A DNA stretch of 64,000 nt. Origin: Thermodesulfobacteriota bacterium (lineage in GTDB: Bacteria > Desulfobacterota > UBA8473). The notes beneath the pieces were generated by a model. That model was not told where the DNA came from. It made no database searches and saw nothing but the letters and a program-made list of their open reading frames with translations. The position numbers and the translations under genes were made by a program. Every line of letters starts with the position of its first letter. The first letter of the stretch is position 1. The DNA lies in the NCBI GenBank assembly GCA_040757775.1, contig JBFLWQ010000006.1:1-64000 (forward strand), read 5' to 3'. Shown here in pieces: positions 1-7,075 of this stretch.

Positions 1-390
1 ACGGTAGTTTTTCCAACACAACTTTACTAAAAACCGCCAAGCTATATTCTCAGTCTTTACGGTATGTTCGAATGATTTTATGTCCATGACACCATTATAT
101 TATGGTGCCAAATCTTTTACAATCACCAATAAATAAGTATAGTGTTCCTGCAATTTTTGGTATGAATTATCTACTACAGTAATTCAACCTTATGAAATCG
201 AATCGGATGGTGCTATAATGATAAAGAGATTACAGTTAATATACTCTGAGAACATTATCAAAATCATTAGTGACAATCCAAAATATGAAACAATATAGGT
301 CTCTCCCGACTATATTAATAAATGGCAAGGTTATCTCGTTTGGCAGGGAGATTGAATGGTAAAATTAAAAACATAAATGAGGGGGTAAAA
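1..390. other. AT-rich stretch without a recognisable gene
   Basis: No convincing gene is seen. A plus-strand frame is open for about 50 codons and ends in TAG near 299, but it has no start with a ribosome-binding site and no family resemblance that I recognise; it may be the eroded tail of a lost gene. The base composition matches the accessory patch to its right rather than the metabolic core. Confidence 0.4.
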
Positions 391-1176
391 ATGGCTATTT
401 CAAAGAAAGTTACAGAACGCATAATTACTCAACTTAAAAAGTACCGATCAATTCTTGTGGAAGCAAAAGACCGGGACATAAATGAGTCTGATACTGTAGT
501 AATTATTGCCGACATGCTAGCAGATATACTGGGATATAAGAAATACCTTGAGATAACGACAGAATTCGCTATCAGAGGAACATATGTGGATTTAGCTGTA
601 AAGGTAGGAAATGAAGTGCGGTTTTTGATCGAGGCAAAAGCAATTGATAGCCCCCTTAAAGACATCTATATCAAACAGGCAATTGATTATGGAGCTAATC
701 ATGGGATTGAATGGGTCATCTTAAGTAATGGTATCAATTGGCAAATATATAAAATTCACTTTAAACAACCGATTGATAAATCCCTTGTGTATGAGCTGGA
801 TGTATTACAGACGAACCCCAAAGATCCACAATTATTGGAGTGCTTAGGAAACCTGAGCAGAGAGGGATTTACACAGTCGTCAATGTCGGCTTTTTACCAA
901 CAAAAACAGGTTACAAGTAAGTTTTCTCTGGCAGCTATTTTACTCAGCCAACCGTTACTCCTATCACTTAAGAGAGAATTAAAAAAAATCAGCCCCACAG
1001 TTAAAGTAGATGAAGATTTTCTGAAAACAATTTTACAGAACGAAATATTAAAAAGAGAAGTTGTAGATAGTGACGAGGCTAAGCAGGCTTTAGACTATAT
1101 AAAACGAATAAGTAAGGTATCTTTAAAGGCTAAATCTAAAGCCGTAAAGATAAACAAAGACACTAACCAAGAATAA
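391..1176 (+). CDS. PD-(D/E)XK nuclease-like protein, HSDR_N-type
   Basis: 261 aa. Residues 35-125 resemble the N-terminal nuclease fold of type I restriction R subunits (HSDR_N): Asp67 in YVDLAV, then Glu81-Ala-Lys83 in FLIEAKA, then a helix (QAIDYG) and the strand WVILSNGINWQIY. These give the D...ExK signature. No helicase motor follows, so this is not a complete HsdR; stand-alone proteins of this type are common and mostly uncharacterised. I chose ATG 391, not the upstream frame opening at 322, because GAGGGGG lies 6 nt before it. The second half is helical and Lys-rich. It sits beside methyltransferase remnants, which suggests a former defence island. Function unknown; nuclease activity is inferred. 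Confidence 0.65.
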   Translation: MAISKKVTERIITQLKKYRSILVEAKDRDINESDTVVIIADMLADILGYKKYLEITTEFAIRGTYVDLAVKVGNEVRFLIEAKAIDSPLKDIYIKQAIDYGANHGIEWVILSNGINWQIYKIHFKQPIDKSLVYELDVLQTNPKDPQLLECLGNLSREGFTQSSMSAFYQQKQVTSKFSLAAILLSQPLLLSLKRELKKISPTVKVDEDFLKTILQNEILKREVVDSDEAKQALDYIKRISKVSLKAKSKAVKINKDTNQE

Positions 1177-1233
1177 GATGGGAAAGGTATCTACTAGAGG
1201 AGAAAAAAGCTAAAGAGGGAGGAAGTGAATAAG

Positions 1234-1854
1234 ATGAAGCTGAGAAAATTGTTTATCATAGCGGTTCTAATGTTTATTATTGTATTCTCTTCAATTCAAG
1301 TATTCGCAGAATCAGCCAAAGAAGCCGTCCGGGCATTGAAAAAATTAGAGGCGCATATTGAAACGGGAATTTCATTAAGGGATTATTCGCTAGCTCTAGG
1401 CGATGTAAAGTTTGAAGTTAATCTATTTTTGGAAAGTAAGGATGCTTCAAATAACTTACAGTTAACAGAATTGATAAAAAAAATAATGAGTGAATATGAA
1501 GATGGAAAAATTATTTTTAAGGCAAAACGGAGAGGGAATTATAGATATATAGATAGAATACCAGAGCCGTCATCGTCATATTCAAACCTTCCAGCTGGCT
1601 TGAAAAAATTGATGGAAGATCGAAGAAAATTAGAAGAGCAGGAGAATCAATACTATTTAACGTTACTTTCAAAATATCCTGTATCTAATAAGCCAATTAA
1701 TGAAGGTGGCGCCATAGGTCGGGATGTGTCTGATATTGGCAAGGAAAAAGCAAAGTATGGAAGAGTGCTTGAATTAGATAAACTCTTGTTGATTATTTTG
1801 AATCAAGCATCCTTAGACCTAAAAGAAGCAACTAAATTATTAGCATCTGAATAG
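1234..1854 (+). CDS. Secreted protein of unknown function
   Basis: 206 aa from ATG 1234; GTG 1225 is the alternative. ATG lies 11 nt after GAGGGAGG, GTG only 2 nt. Residues 1-25 form a signal peptide: a basic MKLRK start, a hydrophobic core, and VFA before a likely type I cleavage site. The mature part is highly charged and helical (repeated Lys/Glu), with no Cys and no motif that I recognise. The gene follows the PD-(D/E)XK gene by 57 nt and may share its transcript. I cannot name a family. Confidence 0.6.
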   Translation: MKLRKLFIIAVLMFIIVFSSIQVFAESAKEAVRALKKLEAHIETGISLRDYSLALGDVKFEVNLFLESKDASNNLQLTELIKKIMSEYEDGKIIFKAKRRGNYRYIDRIPEPSSSYSNLPAGLKKLMEDRRKLEEQENQYYLTLLSKYPVSNKPINEGGAIGRDVSDIGKEKAKYGRVLELDKLLLIILNQASLDLKEATKLLASE

Positions 1855-1927
1855 ATATTGACTATTAAAATCGTTTAAGTCTTGTTTAATATTACAAATA
1901 AGATATATATCTCAAAATTGGAGATAG

Positions 1928-2149
1928 GCTATAGCGCAGATTCAGTTTAAAGGCAAACCGTTCGTTCAAAACCATCATCTGTTGGTCAAATACCATGAGC
2001 TGATTCCGAAAAAAGATAAAGGTCTTACAGACAAAGTTAGTCTCCATGACAATCTCATTATCCACGGTGACAACTTAAATGCCCTCAAAGCGTTGCTTTC
2101 GCTTTATGCTGAATGGGAAGCAAAATTGAACGAAATGCTGAAGGGATAG
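1928..2149 (+). pseudogene. Remnant of a type III (Mod) DNA methyltransferase
   Basis: An open frame without a start codon, preceded by an in-frame TAG at 1925. It encodes GKPFVQNHHLLVKYHELIPK, then DNLIIHGDNLNALKALLSLY. This is the conserved stretch just before the catalytic (D/N)PPY motif of type III and related adenine methyltransferases (LIIHGDNLxALKALL). After LSLYA the sequence passes directly to EWEAKLNEMLKG and a stop, so the catalytic core is missing, apparently by internal deletion. Not functional. Family assignment is from motif recognition only. Confidence 0.7.
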
Positions 2150-2222
2150 AGGTTGGTGAGGGAGAAGGCTAGGAGTGTGTGATGGGAATACAGTATAATG
2201 AAAAAGTGAGGAGGTAATTGTT

Positions 2223-2438
2223 ATGAAATTCAATATAATACTTGAACCTGCTGAGGAAGGCGGATTCAATGTAACCGTGCCCGCATTGGACGGCTGTTTT
2301 ACACAGGGGGAGACTGAAGAAGAAGCTGTTGAGAATGCGAAAGAGGCAATACATACTTATCTCGAAGGGCTCGAAAAACTGAATCAGATAAAATCCAGAC
2401 CAAATGTTATTCTGAAAGAAGTGGAGATGACTCTTTGA
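2223..2438 (+). CDS. hicB: HicB-family antitoxin
   Basis: 71 aa, the small HicB form with a single partial RNase-H-like fold: an [20 protein letters not shown] strand pair, [19 protein letters not shown], then a helix. These features are typical of HicB antitoxins, which bind and neutralise HicA. No separate C-terminal DNA-binding domain is visible. ATG 2223 follows AGGAGG by about 8 nt. The stop overlaps the hicA start by 3 nt (TTGA), so translation is probably coupled. The order is antitoxin first. Confidence 0.85.
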   Translation: MKFNIILEPAEEGGFNVTVPALDGCFTQGETEEEAVENAKEAIHTYLEGLEKLNQIKSRPNVILKEVEMTL

Positions 2439-2650
2439 GCAAAACATTTTCAGGCAAAGATGTTGTTAAAGCTTTGCGGAGGAAAGGCTTTATCGTTGAC
2501 CATCAGAGGGGAAGCCATATCTTCATGCACAATCTGGCGGGAAACATTTCGGTTGTCGTTCCATTGCATAAGGAAGTCAAAAAGGGCACACTTAATAATA
2601 TTATCAAAAAGGCAGCCATCACACTTGACGAACTTAAGGAACTGGTGTAA
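2435..2650 (+). CDS. hicA: HicA-family mRNA interferase toxin
   Basis: 71 aa, full length for HicA. It has the dsRBD-like fold with [20 protein letters not shown] followed by GSHIFM; His28 in this GSH motif is the catalytic residue of HicA toxins, which cleave mRNA. The C-terminal half ([20 protein letters not shown]) is also typical. The start is TTG 2435, inside the hicB stop. The pair looks intact although the surrounding DNA is full of broken genes. Confidence 0.87.
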   Translation: MSKTFSGKDVVKALRRKGFIVDHQRGSHIFMHNLAGNISVVVPLHKEVKKGTLNNIIKKAAITLDELKELV

Positions 2651-2695
2651 AAGTTACCTCAACACTGCCCATCCCCCATCAGCAAGCAAAAGCCT

Positions 2696-2845
2696 AATCC
2701 CCTCCCTGACCGCAAAGCCCTAAACGACATAGTCTTCGACATCCTCGGCTTGACCTAGGGCGAGCGGGATGCGGTTTATAAGGTGGTGGTGGGGTTGGTA
2801 AGGAATCGGTTGGAGAAGGTAAAATCCATGTCATTTAAAATGTAG
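2696..2845 (+). pseudogene. Type IIG/Eco57I-like methylase tail, copy 1
   Basis: In frame this encodes DRKALNDIVFDILGLT, an in-frame TAG at 2756-2758 where related tails have Gln, then GERDAVYKVVVGLVRNRLEK. This is the C-terminal end seen in many Eco57I-type restriction-methylases (D..VFD.LGLT..ERDAVYEAV..LV..RL). The rest of the gene is absent. The frame ends at a TAG that belongs to the GTAG foot of the first REP hairpin. Two more decayed copies follow at 3170 and 3852. Confidence 0.6.
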
Positions 2846-2866
2846 GGGTAAGGCTTGTCCTTACCC
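2842..2866 (+). repeat. REP-like hairpin with GTAG foot (1)
   Basis: GTAG at 2842-2845, then a perfect 8-bp stem GGGTAAGG (2846-2853), a 5-nt loop and CCTTACCC (2859-2866). A GTAG tetranucleotide at the stem foot is the hallmark of REPs handled by E. coli RAYT. The TAG is also the stop of the decayed methylase frame. Confidence 0.7.
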
Positions 2867-2878
2867 AAGAGGGCAACC

Positions 2879-2904
2879 GTAGGGGCGACCCTGCGTGGTC
2901 GCCC
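2879..2904 (+). repeat. REP-like hairpin with GTAG foot (2)
   Basis: GTAG 2879-2882, stem GGGCGACC (2883-2890), 6-nt loop, GGTCGCCC (2897-2904): perfect. It lies inside the RAYT fragment frame and forms an opposed pair with the hairpin at 2936. Confidence 0.8.
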
Positions 2905-2935
2905 TGAAATAATAAATAAACCCCACCAACAATCA

Positions 2936-2961
2936 GGGCAACCACATAGGGTTGCCCCTAC
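2936..2961 (-). repeat. REP-like hairpin, inverted (3)
   Basis: Stem GGGCAACC (2936-2943), short loop, GGTTGCCC (2950-2957), then CTAC (2958-2961), so the GTAG foot is on the minus strand. It mirrors the hairpin at 2879, giving a BIME-like pair translated within the RAYT fragment. Confidence 0.8.
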
Positions 2962-3046
2962 AACAACATTGGGTCATATTATTGGTTCTTTTAAATCCTT
3001 GTGCATTTATAAACATAAAAATATTGGATTGAATGCTGGCAAATTA

Positions 3047-3205
3047 TGGCAACGCAATTACTACGAACACATAATCCGCAATGAAACGGAATTGAATAAA
3101 ATACGGGGATACATAATAACCAATCCTTTGAACTGGGAATCTGATGAAAATTACACGAATTAACAGGATGAAAACGACCGATATCTTCGGACTCACCCAG
3201 GGCGA
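3047..3205 (+). repeat. 159-bp direct repeat, copy A
   Basis: Matches 3730-3888 at a constant offset of 683 bp, with 6 mismatches by eye. It covers the end of the RAYT gene and the start of the methylase tail, so the unit [RAYT end + methylase tail] was duplicated. Confidence 0.9.
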
Positions 3206-3275
3206 CGGGATGCAGTCTATGAGGCGGTGGTGGGGTTGGTATGGAATCGGTTGGAGAAAGCGAGGTCGGTCTGAA
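3170..3275 (+). pseudogene. Methylase tail, copy 2 (frameshifted)
   Basis: Read in two frames this gives TDIFGLTQG, then RDAVYEAVVGLVWNRLEKAR and a TGA near 3273. A one-base deletion relative to copy 1 (GGCGACGGG against GGCGAGCGGG, about 3201-3209) separates the halves. It is the same methylase C-terminus as at 2696. The RAYT pseudogene begins at its end. Confidence 0.6.
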
Positions 3276-3547
3276 ATACAATTCTGACATCCACCAGCGT
3301 CGTTCAATCCGCTTGAAGGGATACAATTATTCACAGGCAGGAATATATTATGTAACGATATGCACGAAAGACAGGGAATGTTTATTTGGGGAAATTGCAG
3401 AAGGGAAGACCCACACAAATCTTTTGGGAGAAATGATTTAAAAATGGTGGGCGGAATTAATACATAGATTTAATAATATTGAATTGGATGAATTTATCAT
3501 CATGCCGAATCACATACACGGTATCATTTTCATCGCAGATGATTGTT

Positions 3548-3574
3548 GTAGGGGCGAGGTATCCTCGCCCTTAC
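3548..3574 (+). repeat. REP-like hairpin with GTAG foot (4)
   Basis: GTAG 3548-3551, stem GGGCGAGG (3552-3559), loop TAT, CCTCGCCC (3563-3570), all within the RAYT frame directly after the HUH motif region. Confidence 0.85.
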
Positions 3575-3602
3575 CAAAAACAGAGACCAAAACCATAAAA
3601 AA

Positions 3603-3625
3603 GGGCGGGGAAACCCCGCCCCTAC
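3603..3625 (-). repeat. REP-like hairpin, inverted (5)
   Basis: Stem GGGCGGGG (3603-3610), loop AAA, CCCCGCCC (3614-3621), CTAC ending at 3625. It is opposed to the hairpin at 3548 and lies within the RAYT frame. Confidence 0.85.
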
Positions 3626-3729
3626 ACAAGAACATACGAAAACATACATTGGGACAAATTGTTGCATTTTTTAAATACCAGACAACAAAGGATATTAACG
3701 AATCACGCCGCACATTCGGTATCCCCCTC

Positions 3730-3888
3730 TGGCAACGCAATTACTACGAACACATAATCCGCAATGAAACGGAATTGAATAAAATACGGGAATACATAAT
3801 AACCAATCCTTTGAACTGGGAATCTGATGAAAATTACACGAATTAACGGGATGAAAACGACCGACATCCTCGGCCTCACTCAGGGCGA
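3730..3888 (+). repeat. 159-bp direct repeat, copy B
   Basis: Partner of 3047-3205. It contains the intact RAYT C-terminus and the start of methylase tail copy 3. Confidence 0.9.
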
Positions 3889-3903
3889 AGGATTTTATGG
3901 CTA
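3852..3903 (+). pseudogene. Methylase tail, copy 3 (truncated)
   Basis: Encodes KTTDILGLTQGE and then leaves the family pattern (GFYG, stop at 3901-3903). It marks the right edge of the decayed patch; the DEAD-box gene ends 4 bp further on from the other strand. Confidence 0.55.
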
Positions 3904-3906
3904 ACC

Positions 3907-5403
3907 TTAACCATTAGCCGATTCGGGGGTTCCACCCATCTGGGTCGGGGATTTTTTTCTGCGGCGGCGTTTCCTTTTCTTACGAAGTTCGTTTTGGGCT
4001 GTCGGTGATTTGGAATCGGCAGTGGATTCTGGCACAGGCAGGCCGCCGGGTTGGAAACTGGTTTTACTCTTCTTTTGTATCTTTCGGTGGTCAGGTCGGG
4101 CAGGTCTCTTCATCTCCCGGTCTCTGCCACGGCTGTGTTCACGCGTGGGGCTTTTTCTCCGCCTTTCTCCCTCCATTGAAAATGGCCTGGATTTGTCTTT
4201 TATAAACCAATCGTCTTCGGGCCAGACTACAGGGATATTATAACCCAGCATCTCCTCAAGAGGCTTCAGGCGAAATACGTAATCTTCGCAGACGAGCGTC
4301 AGGGCTCGCCCGGTCTTGCCTGCCCTGGCAGTCCTGCCTATCCTGTGGAGATAGTTATCAACATCCTGGGGAAGGTCGTAATTAATGACGTGACTGATAT
4401 CCTCAACATGAATCCCTCGCGAGGCCACATCCGTAGCTACCAGAATCTTGATGTTGCCGTCCTTATATCGTTTCATGAGGCTGAGTCGTTTGCGCTGGGG
4501 CAAGTCACCGGTGATGCCCTCAGCCGGCCACCCATTGCCCTTGAGTTTACGGGTGAGCCACTCCACTCCGGCCTTGGTATTGACAAAGATAAGTACCTGG
4601 TTTAAGTCCTCCCTCTTTAGCAAACCCAGGAGTAAAGGGAGTTTTTCCTTTTTTCCAACGTGGAACAGCGATTGTTCAATCCCTTCCACAGTCACCTCCT
4701 CCGGCGTAACGGAGATAAACTCGGGCAGGTTCATGTAATCGTAGGTCAGTTCCATTACGCGGTAGGAGAGGGTGGCGGAGAAGAGCATGGACTGTCTCTT
4801 TTCATAATGGGGGAGGTTACGCAGGATGTAGCGCATATCTTTGGTAAAACCAAGGTCAAAGAGGCGGTCCGCCTCATCTATGACTACAACTTTAATGCCG
4901 GTGGTTTTGAAGATGCCCTGTTTTAAATAGTCTATGATACGGCCTGGAGTACATATGACGATATCTGCTCCTTGACGTAGGGTCTCAGCCTGTTTCTGAT
5001 AGTCAATGCCTCCGATTACCTGGGCTATGCTCAGACCTGTATGATGGCAAAAAACCTTTGCGTCTTCATATATCTGGATTGCCAATTCCCGGGTTGGAGC
5101 AACGATAAGGGCTGAAGGCAGGTTGGTTTTTCGCTTAGGCAAAGCCAAAAGCTTGGTGAAGATGGTTACCAGAAAGACTGCCGTTTTGCCGGTACCAGTC
5201 TGTGCCTGACCGGCTATATCTCTGCCAGTTAGAGATACGGGCAAGGCATGAGCTTGAATTGGGGTACAGTAAGTTAATCCTGAGTCCCTCAGTCCGGCAA
5301 GAACCTCTGGGGGAAGGTTGAGTTCATTGAACCTGGTCTGGGTCAGAAATTTGGGTTTTTCCGCCCGCTGGGTCGATAACTGCAATTCTTGTTCGTCGGG
5401 CAT
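3907..5403 (-). CDS. DEAD-box ATP-dependent RNA helicase (RhlB/RhlE-like)
   Basis: 498 aa from ATG 5403; an upstream extension to 5508 would overlap metF and is not family-like. Q motif FNELNLPPEV...CTPIQ (25-50), Walker A QTGTGKT (68-74), PTREL (103-107), DEAD box IDEADRLFD (175-183), SAT (209-211), and the C-terminal RecA motif HRIGRTARAG. The last roughly 75 residues are a basic low-complexity tail rich in Arg/Lys/Ser, as in helicases that bind rRNA or degradosome partners. It unwinds short RNA duplexes, with likely roles in ribosome assembly or mRNA decay. It is the last gene of the minus-strand array, 26 nt after metF; nothing ties it functionally to the pathway. Confidence 0.9.
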   Translation of the reverse strand: MPDEQELQLSTQRAEKPKFLTQTRFNELNLPPEVLAGLRDSGLTYCTPIQAHALPVSLTGRDIAGQAQTGTGKTAVFLVTIFTKLLALPKRKTNLPSALIVAPTRELAIQIYEDAKVFCHHTGLSIAQVIGGIDYQKQAETLRQGADIVICTPGRIIDYLKQGIFKTTGIKVVVIDEADRLFDLGFTKDMRYILRNLPHYEKRQSMLFSATLSYRVMELTYDYMNLPEFISVTPEEVTVEGIEQSLFHVGKKEKLPLLLGLLKREDLNQVLIFVNTKAGVEWLTRKLKGNGWPAEGITGDLPQRKRLSLMKRYKDGNIKILVATDVASRGIHVEDISHVINYDLPQDVDNYLHRIGRTARAGKTGRALTLVCEDYVFRLKPLEEMLGYNIPVVWPEDDWFIKDKSRPFSMEGERRRKSPTREHSRGRDREMKRPARPDHRKIQKKSKTSFQPGGLPVPESTADSKSPTAQNELRKKRKRRRRKKSPTQMGGTPESANG

Positions 5404-5429
5404 AATGCTCTCTCTAGTCCTACAATCTT

Positions 5430-6317
5430 TTAAAGAAGACCAGCAGCAGCCAGGATGTCGGGTACTTTTCCTTCTTTCCCTATAGCCATTATATGTACCC
5501 CATCGCAAATTTTTTCGTCCTTGAGGGTTTTAATCATACGTCCTGCTATTTCGATACCCTTTTCCAGTGCCTTACCCTTTTCAGCACCTGCCATTTCGTC
5601 TATTAAATCCTTGGGAACAAAAATCCCTGGCACGTTGGCATTCATGTATCTTGCCATACCTGCAGAGACGAGAAGGACTATACCAGCCATTATCTTCACA
5701 TCGAATTTACGGGCATATTTCATGAATTTCTTAAAATTGTCAAGATCATAAATAGCTTGGGTTTGTATAAACTCCGCACCTGCCTTGATTTTCTTCTCGA
5801 ACTTAATTAGCTGAGGTTCAATGGGGTTTGCCTCGGGGGTCACAATGGCCCCTTTGCAAAAAGTAGGGGATCCCTTTAACTCATTACCTCCAAAGTCTTT
5901 TCCCTGCTCTAATCCTCTAATTGCCTTTAGCAAAAGTACCGAATCAAGATCAAAGACCGGTTTTGCATCGACATGATCCCCGACCGTTACATAATCACCC
6001 GTCAAACAAAGAACATTTTTTATCCCAAGTATATACGCACCCAGAAGTTCCGCCTGAAGGGCAATACGATTTTTGTCCCTGCAAGTCATTTGCAGGATCG
6101 GCTCTCCCCCTGCTTCCTGAATAAGCCGACAGACCGGAAGGGTACTGATTCGCATAACAGAGCTTTGGTTGTCAGTTACATTGAGTCCATCAACCTTATC
6201 CTTGAGTATCTCGATATGGTGCTTCATCTCTTCTATGTCGACCCCTTTAGGGGGACCCACCTCTGCAGTAACAACAAATTTTCCAGAATCAAGGGCTTCT
6301 TTAAATGACTTTGCCAT
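5430..6317 (-). CDS. metF: 5,10-methylenetetrahydrofolate reductase
   Basis: 295 aa TIM-barrel flavoprotein interconverting methylene-THF and methyl-THF. Recognised by TAEVGPPKGVD near the N-terminus, the central NVLCLTGD, and the C-terminal region. AAAGGAG precedes ATG 6317. It follows metV by 3 nt. In acetogens MetF paired with MetV and Hdr/Mvh-like proteins does not simply use NAD(P)H; this arrangement strongly suggests the same type of complex here. It would run as reductase in acetyl-CoA synthesis or as methyl-THF dehydrogenase in acetyl-CoA oxidation. Confidence 0.95.
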   Translation of the reverse strand: MAKSFKEALDSGKFVVTAEVGPPKGVDIEEMKHHIEILKDKVDGLNVTDNQSSVMRISTLPVCRLIQEAGGEPILQMTCRDKNRIALQAELLGAYILGIKNVLCLTGDYVTVGDHVDAKPVFDLDSVLLLKAIRGLEQGKDFGGNELKGSPTFCKGAIVTPEANPIEPQLIKFEKKIKAGAEFIQTQAIYDLDNFKKFMKYARKFDVKIMAGIVLLVSAGMARYMNANVPGIFVPKDLIDEMAGAEKGKALEKGIEIAGRMIKTLKDEKICDGVHIMAIGKEGKVPDILAAAGLL

Positions 6318-6320
6318 GAA

Positions 6321-6989
6321 TTACTCCTTTTCTTTGAAAGCTTCGTGAACTCTCCGCCCAGGTCTAGTTTGAACACTGTATTTCTTTGCTGGAAAGATCT
6401 CTCGAATACTGTCTAACCTGCCAAGTTTGTTCAACCTGTTATATATGAGGGTCCATGCACAGTCTTTTCCTTTATCTACCTCACATTTCCCATCATTTGT
6501 ACCACCACAGGGCCCGTTTAAAAGACCCTTGGCGCATATGGTAACAGGGCAGATTCCACCTGTCTCAGCCAGTACACAATCGCTGCATGCCCTGCATCTT
6601 TCAGCCCACACCCCTTCCGCCTCTGTAACACCGATGAATCTGGTATTCGTTGCGGGAAGGACTACCTTATGGTCGTACATCTCAGCCAAAAATTGAACCC
6701 CGGCACCGCATGCCATAGACACAACCACATCATAATTGTCTATCCTGTCCTTCAGAAGTTCCAGGTATTCTCTATCGCACTGTCTTTCTAAGGTTGCTTC
6801 TCCAATCTCTATTTTCTTTCCTTCTTTTCCTGCCGCCATTCTCAGCTGAGAGGCAAGTATCTCAACCTCTTTCTCTCCCCCAACCATACAGACTGAAACA
6901 CATTCACCACAACCAACTATTAAAATCCTCTCAAAACCCTCAAGCATGGCCTTGATATCATCAAAAGGCTTTCTATCTGCAACTATCAT
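6321..6989 (-). CDS. metV: MetV-like zinc/Fe-S partner of methylene-THF reductase
   Basis: 222 aa from ATG 6989, chosen because GAGAGGTG lies just upstream; the frame opens at 7031. It begins IVADRKPFDDIKAMLEGFER and carries VGCGECVSVC (Cys cluster 1), SMACGAGVQF, then RCRACSDCVLAETGGICPVT and a C-terminal GPCGGTNDGKCEVDKGKDC, all Cys motifs of the MetV / MTHFR-C family. In Moorella-type systems MetV binds MetF and links it to HdrABC-MvhD. The neighbourhood (mvhD upstream, metF downstream) matches that complex. Cofactor content is inferred from the family. Confidence 0.9.
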   Translation of the reverse strand: MIVADRKPFDDIKAMLEGFERILIVGCGECVSVCMVGGEKEVEILASQLRMAAGKEGKKIEIGEATLERQCDREYLELLKDRIDNYDVVVSMACGAGVQFLAEMYDHKVVLPATNTRFIGVTEAEGVWAERCRACSDCVLAETGGICPVTICAKGLLNGPCGGTNDGKCEVDKGKDCAWTLIYNRLNKLGRLDSIREIFPAKKYSVQTRPGRRVHEAFKEKE

Positions 6990-7051
6990 CCCTTCACCTC
7001 TCAACTTCGTAAATCGTGAATCGCAAACCATTTATCATTCACGATTCATAA

Positions 7052-7075
7052 GCGAACACATAGGTTCGCCCCTAC
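7052..7075 (-). repeat. REP-like hairpin, inverted (6)
   Basis: Stem GCGAAC (7052-7057), 6-nt loop, GTTCGC (7064-7069), CCCTAC to 7075 (GTAG foot on the minus strand). It abuts the mvhD stop codon at 7076-7078. The opposite arm lacks the outer GGG, so it is a partly eroded copy. Just left of it are ATTCACGATTCA repeats. Confidence 0.6.

Larger units (their letters stand above)
2855..3163 (+). pseudogene. RAYT (Y1 transposase) C-terminal fragment
   Basis: The frame gives a REP-derived stretch (residues 6-40) and then LGHIIGSFKS...WQRNYYEHIIRNETELNKIR, ending ITNPLNWESDENYTN. This is the C-terminal part of a REP-associated tyrosine transposase, including the NYYEHIIR helix expected to hold the catalytic Tyr. 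The N-terminal half with the HUH motif is missing. Positions 3047-3163 match 3730-3846 of the longer copy with two differences. Non-functional by truncation. Confidence 0.75.
3271..3846 (+). pseudogene. REP-associated tyrosine transposase (RAYT), interrupted
   Basis: Near full-length RAYT of the IS200/Y1 superfamily. It begins KYNSDIHQRRSIRLKGYNYS, with CTG 3271 where a start would be expected, and continues AGIYYVTICTKDRECLFGEI, a stop, then ELDEFIIMPNHIHGIIFI, where NHIHG is the HUH metal-binding motif, and WQRNYYEHIIRNETELNKIR with the probable catalytic Tyr. An in-frame TAA at 3439-3441 in EMI-stop-KWW breaks it; a single GAA to TAA change would explain this. Between the HUH motif and the C-terminal helix lie two opposed REP hairpins read in frame as a RGEVSSPLP...GGETPPL stretch. 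RAYTs are domesticated, usually immobile transposases that process REPs. Confidence 0.85.

Noticed and set aside
2460-2723. Alternative frame overlapping hicA
   Set aside because: hicA in the other frame has the conserved GSH motif and coupling to hicB; this frame has no family features.
2756-2758. Pyrrolysine or read-through at the TAG in methylase tail copy 1
   Set aside because: The same tail is broken differently in two other copies and lacks the rest of the gene; simple decay explains it.
2842-2961. CRISPR-like array from the repeated GTAGGGGC blocks
   Set aside because: The units are hairpins in alternating orientation with differing stems and no regular spacers or cas genes.
3439-3441. 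Recoding of the in-frame stop in the RAYT gene
   Set aside because: It is TAA, which is not used for Sec or Pyl; a nonsense mutation in a pseudogene is sufficient.
5404-5508. N-terminal extension of the DEAD-box helicase
   Set aside because: It overlaps the metF end, is not helicase-like, and ATG 5403 already gives a normal N-terminus.
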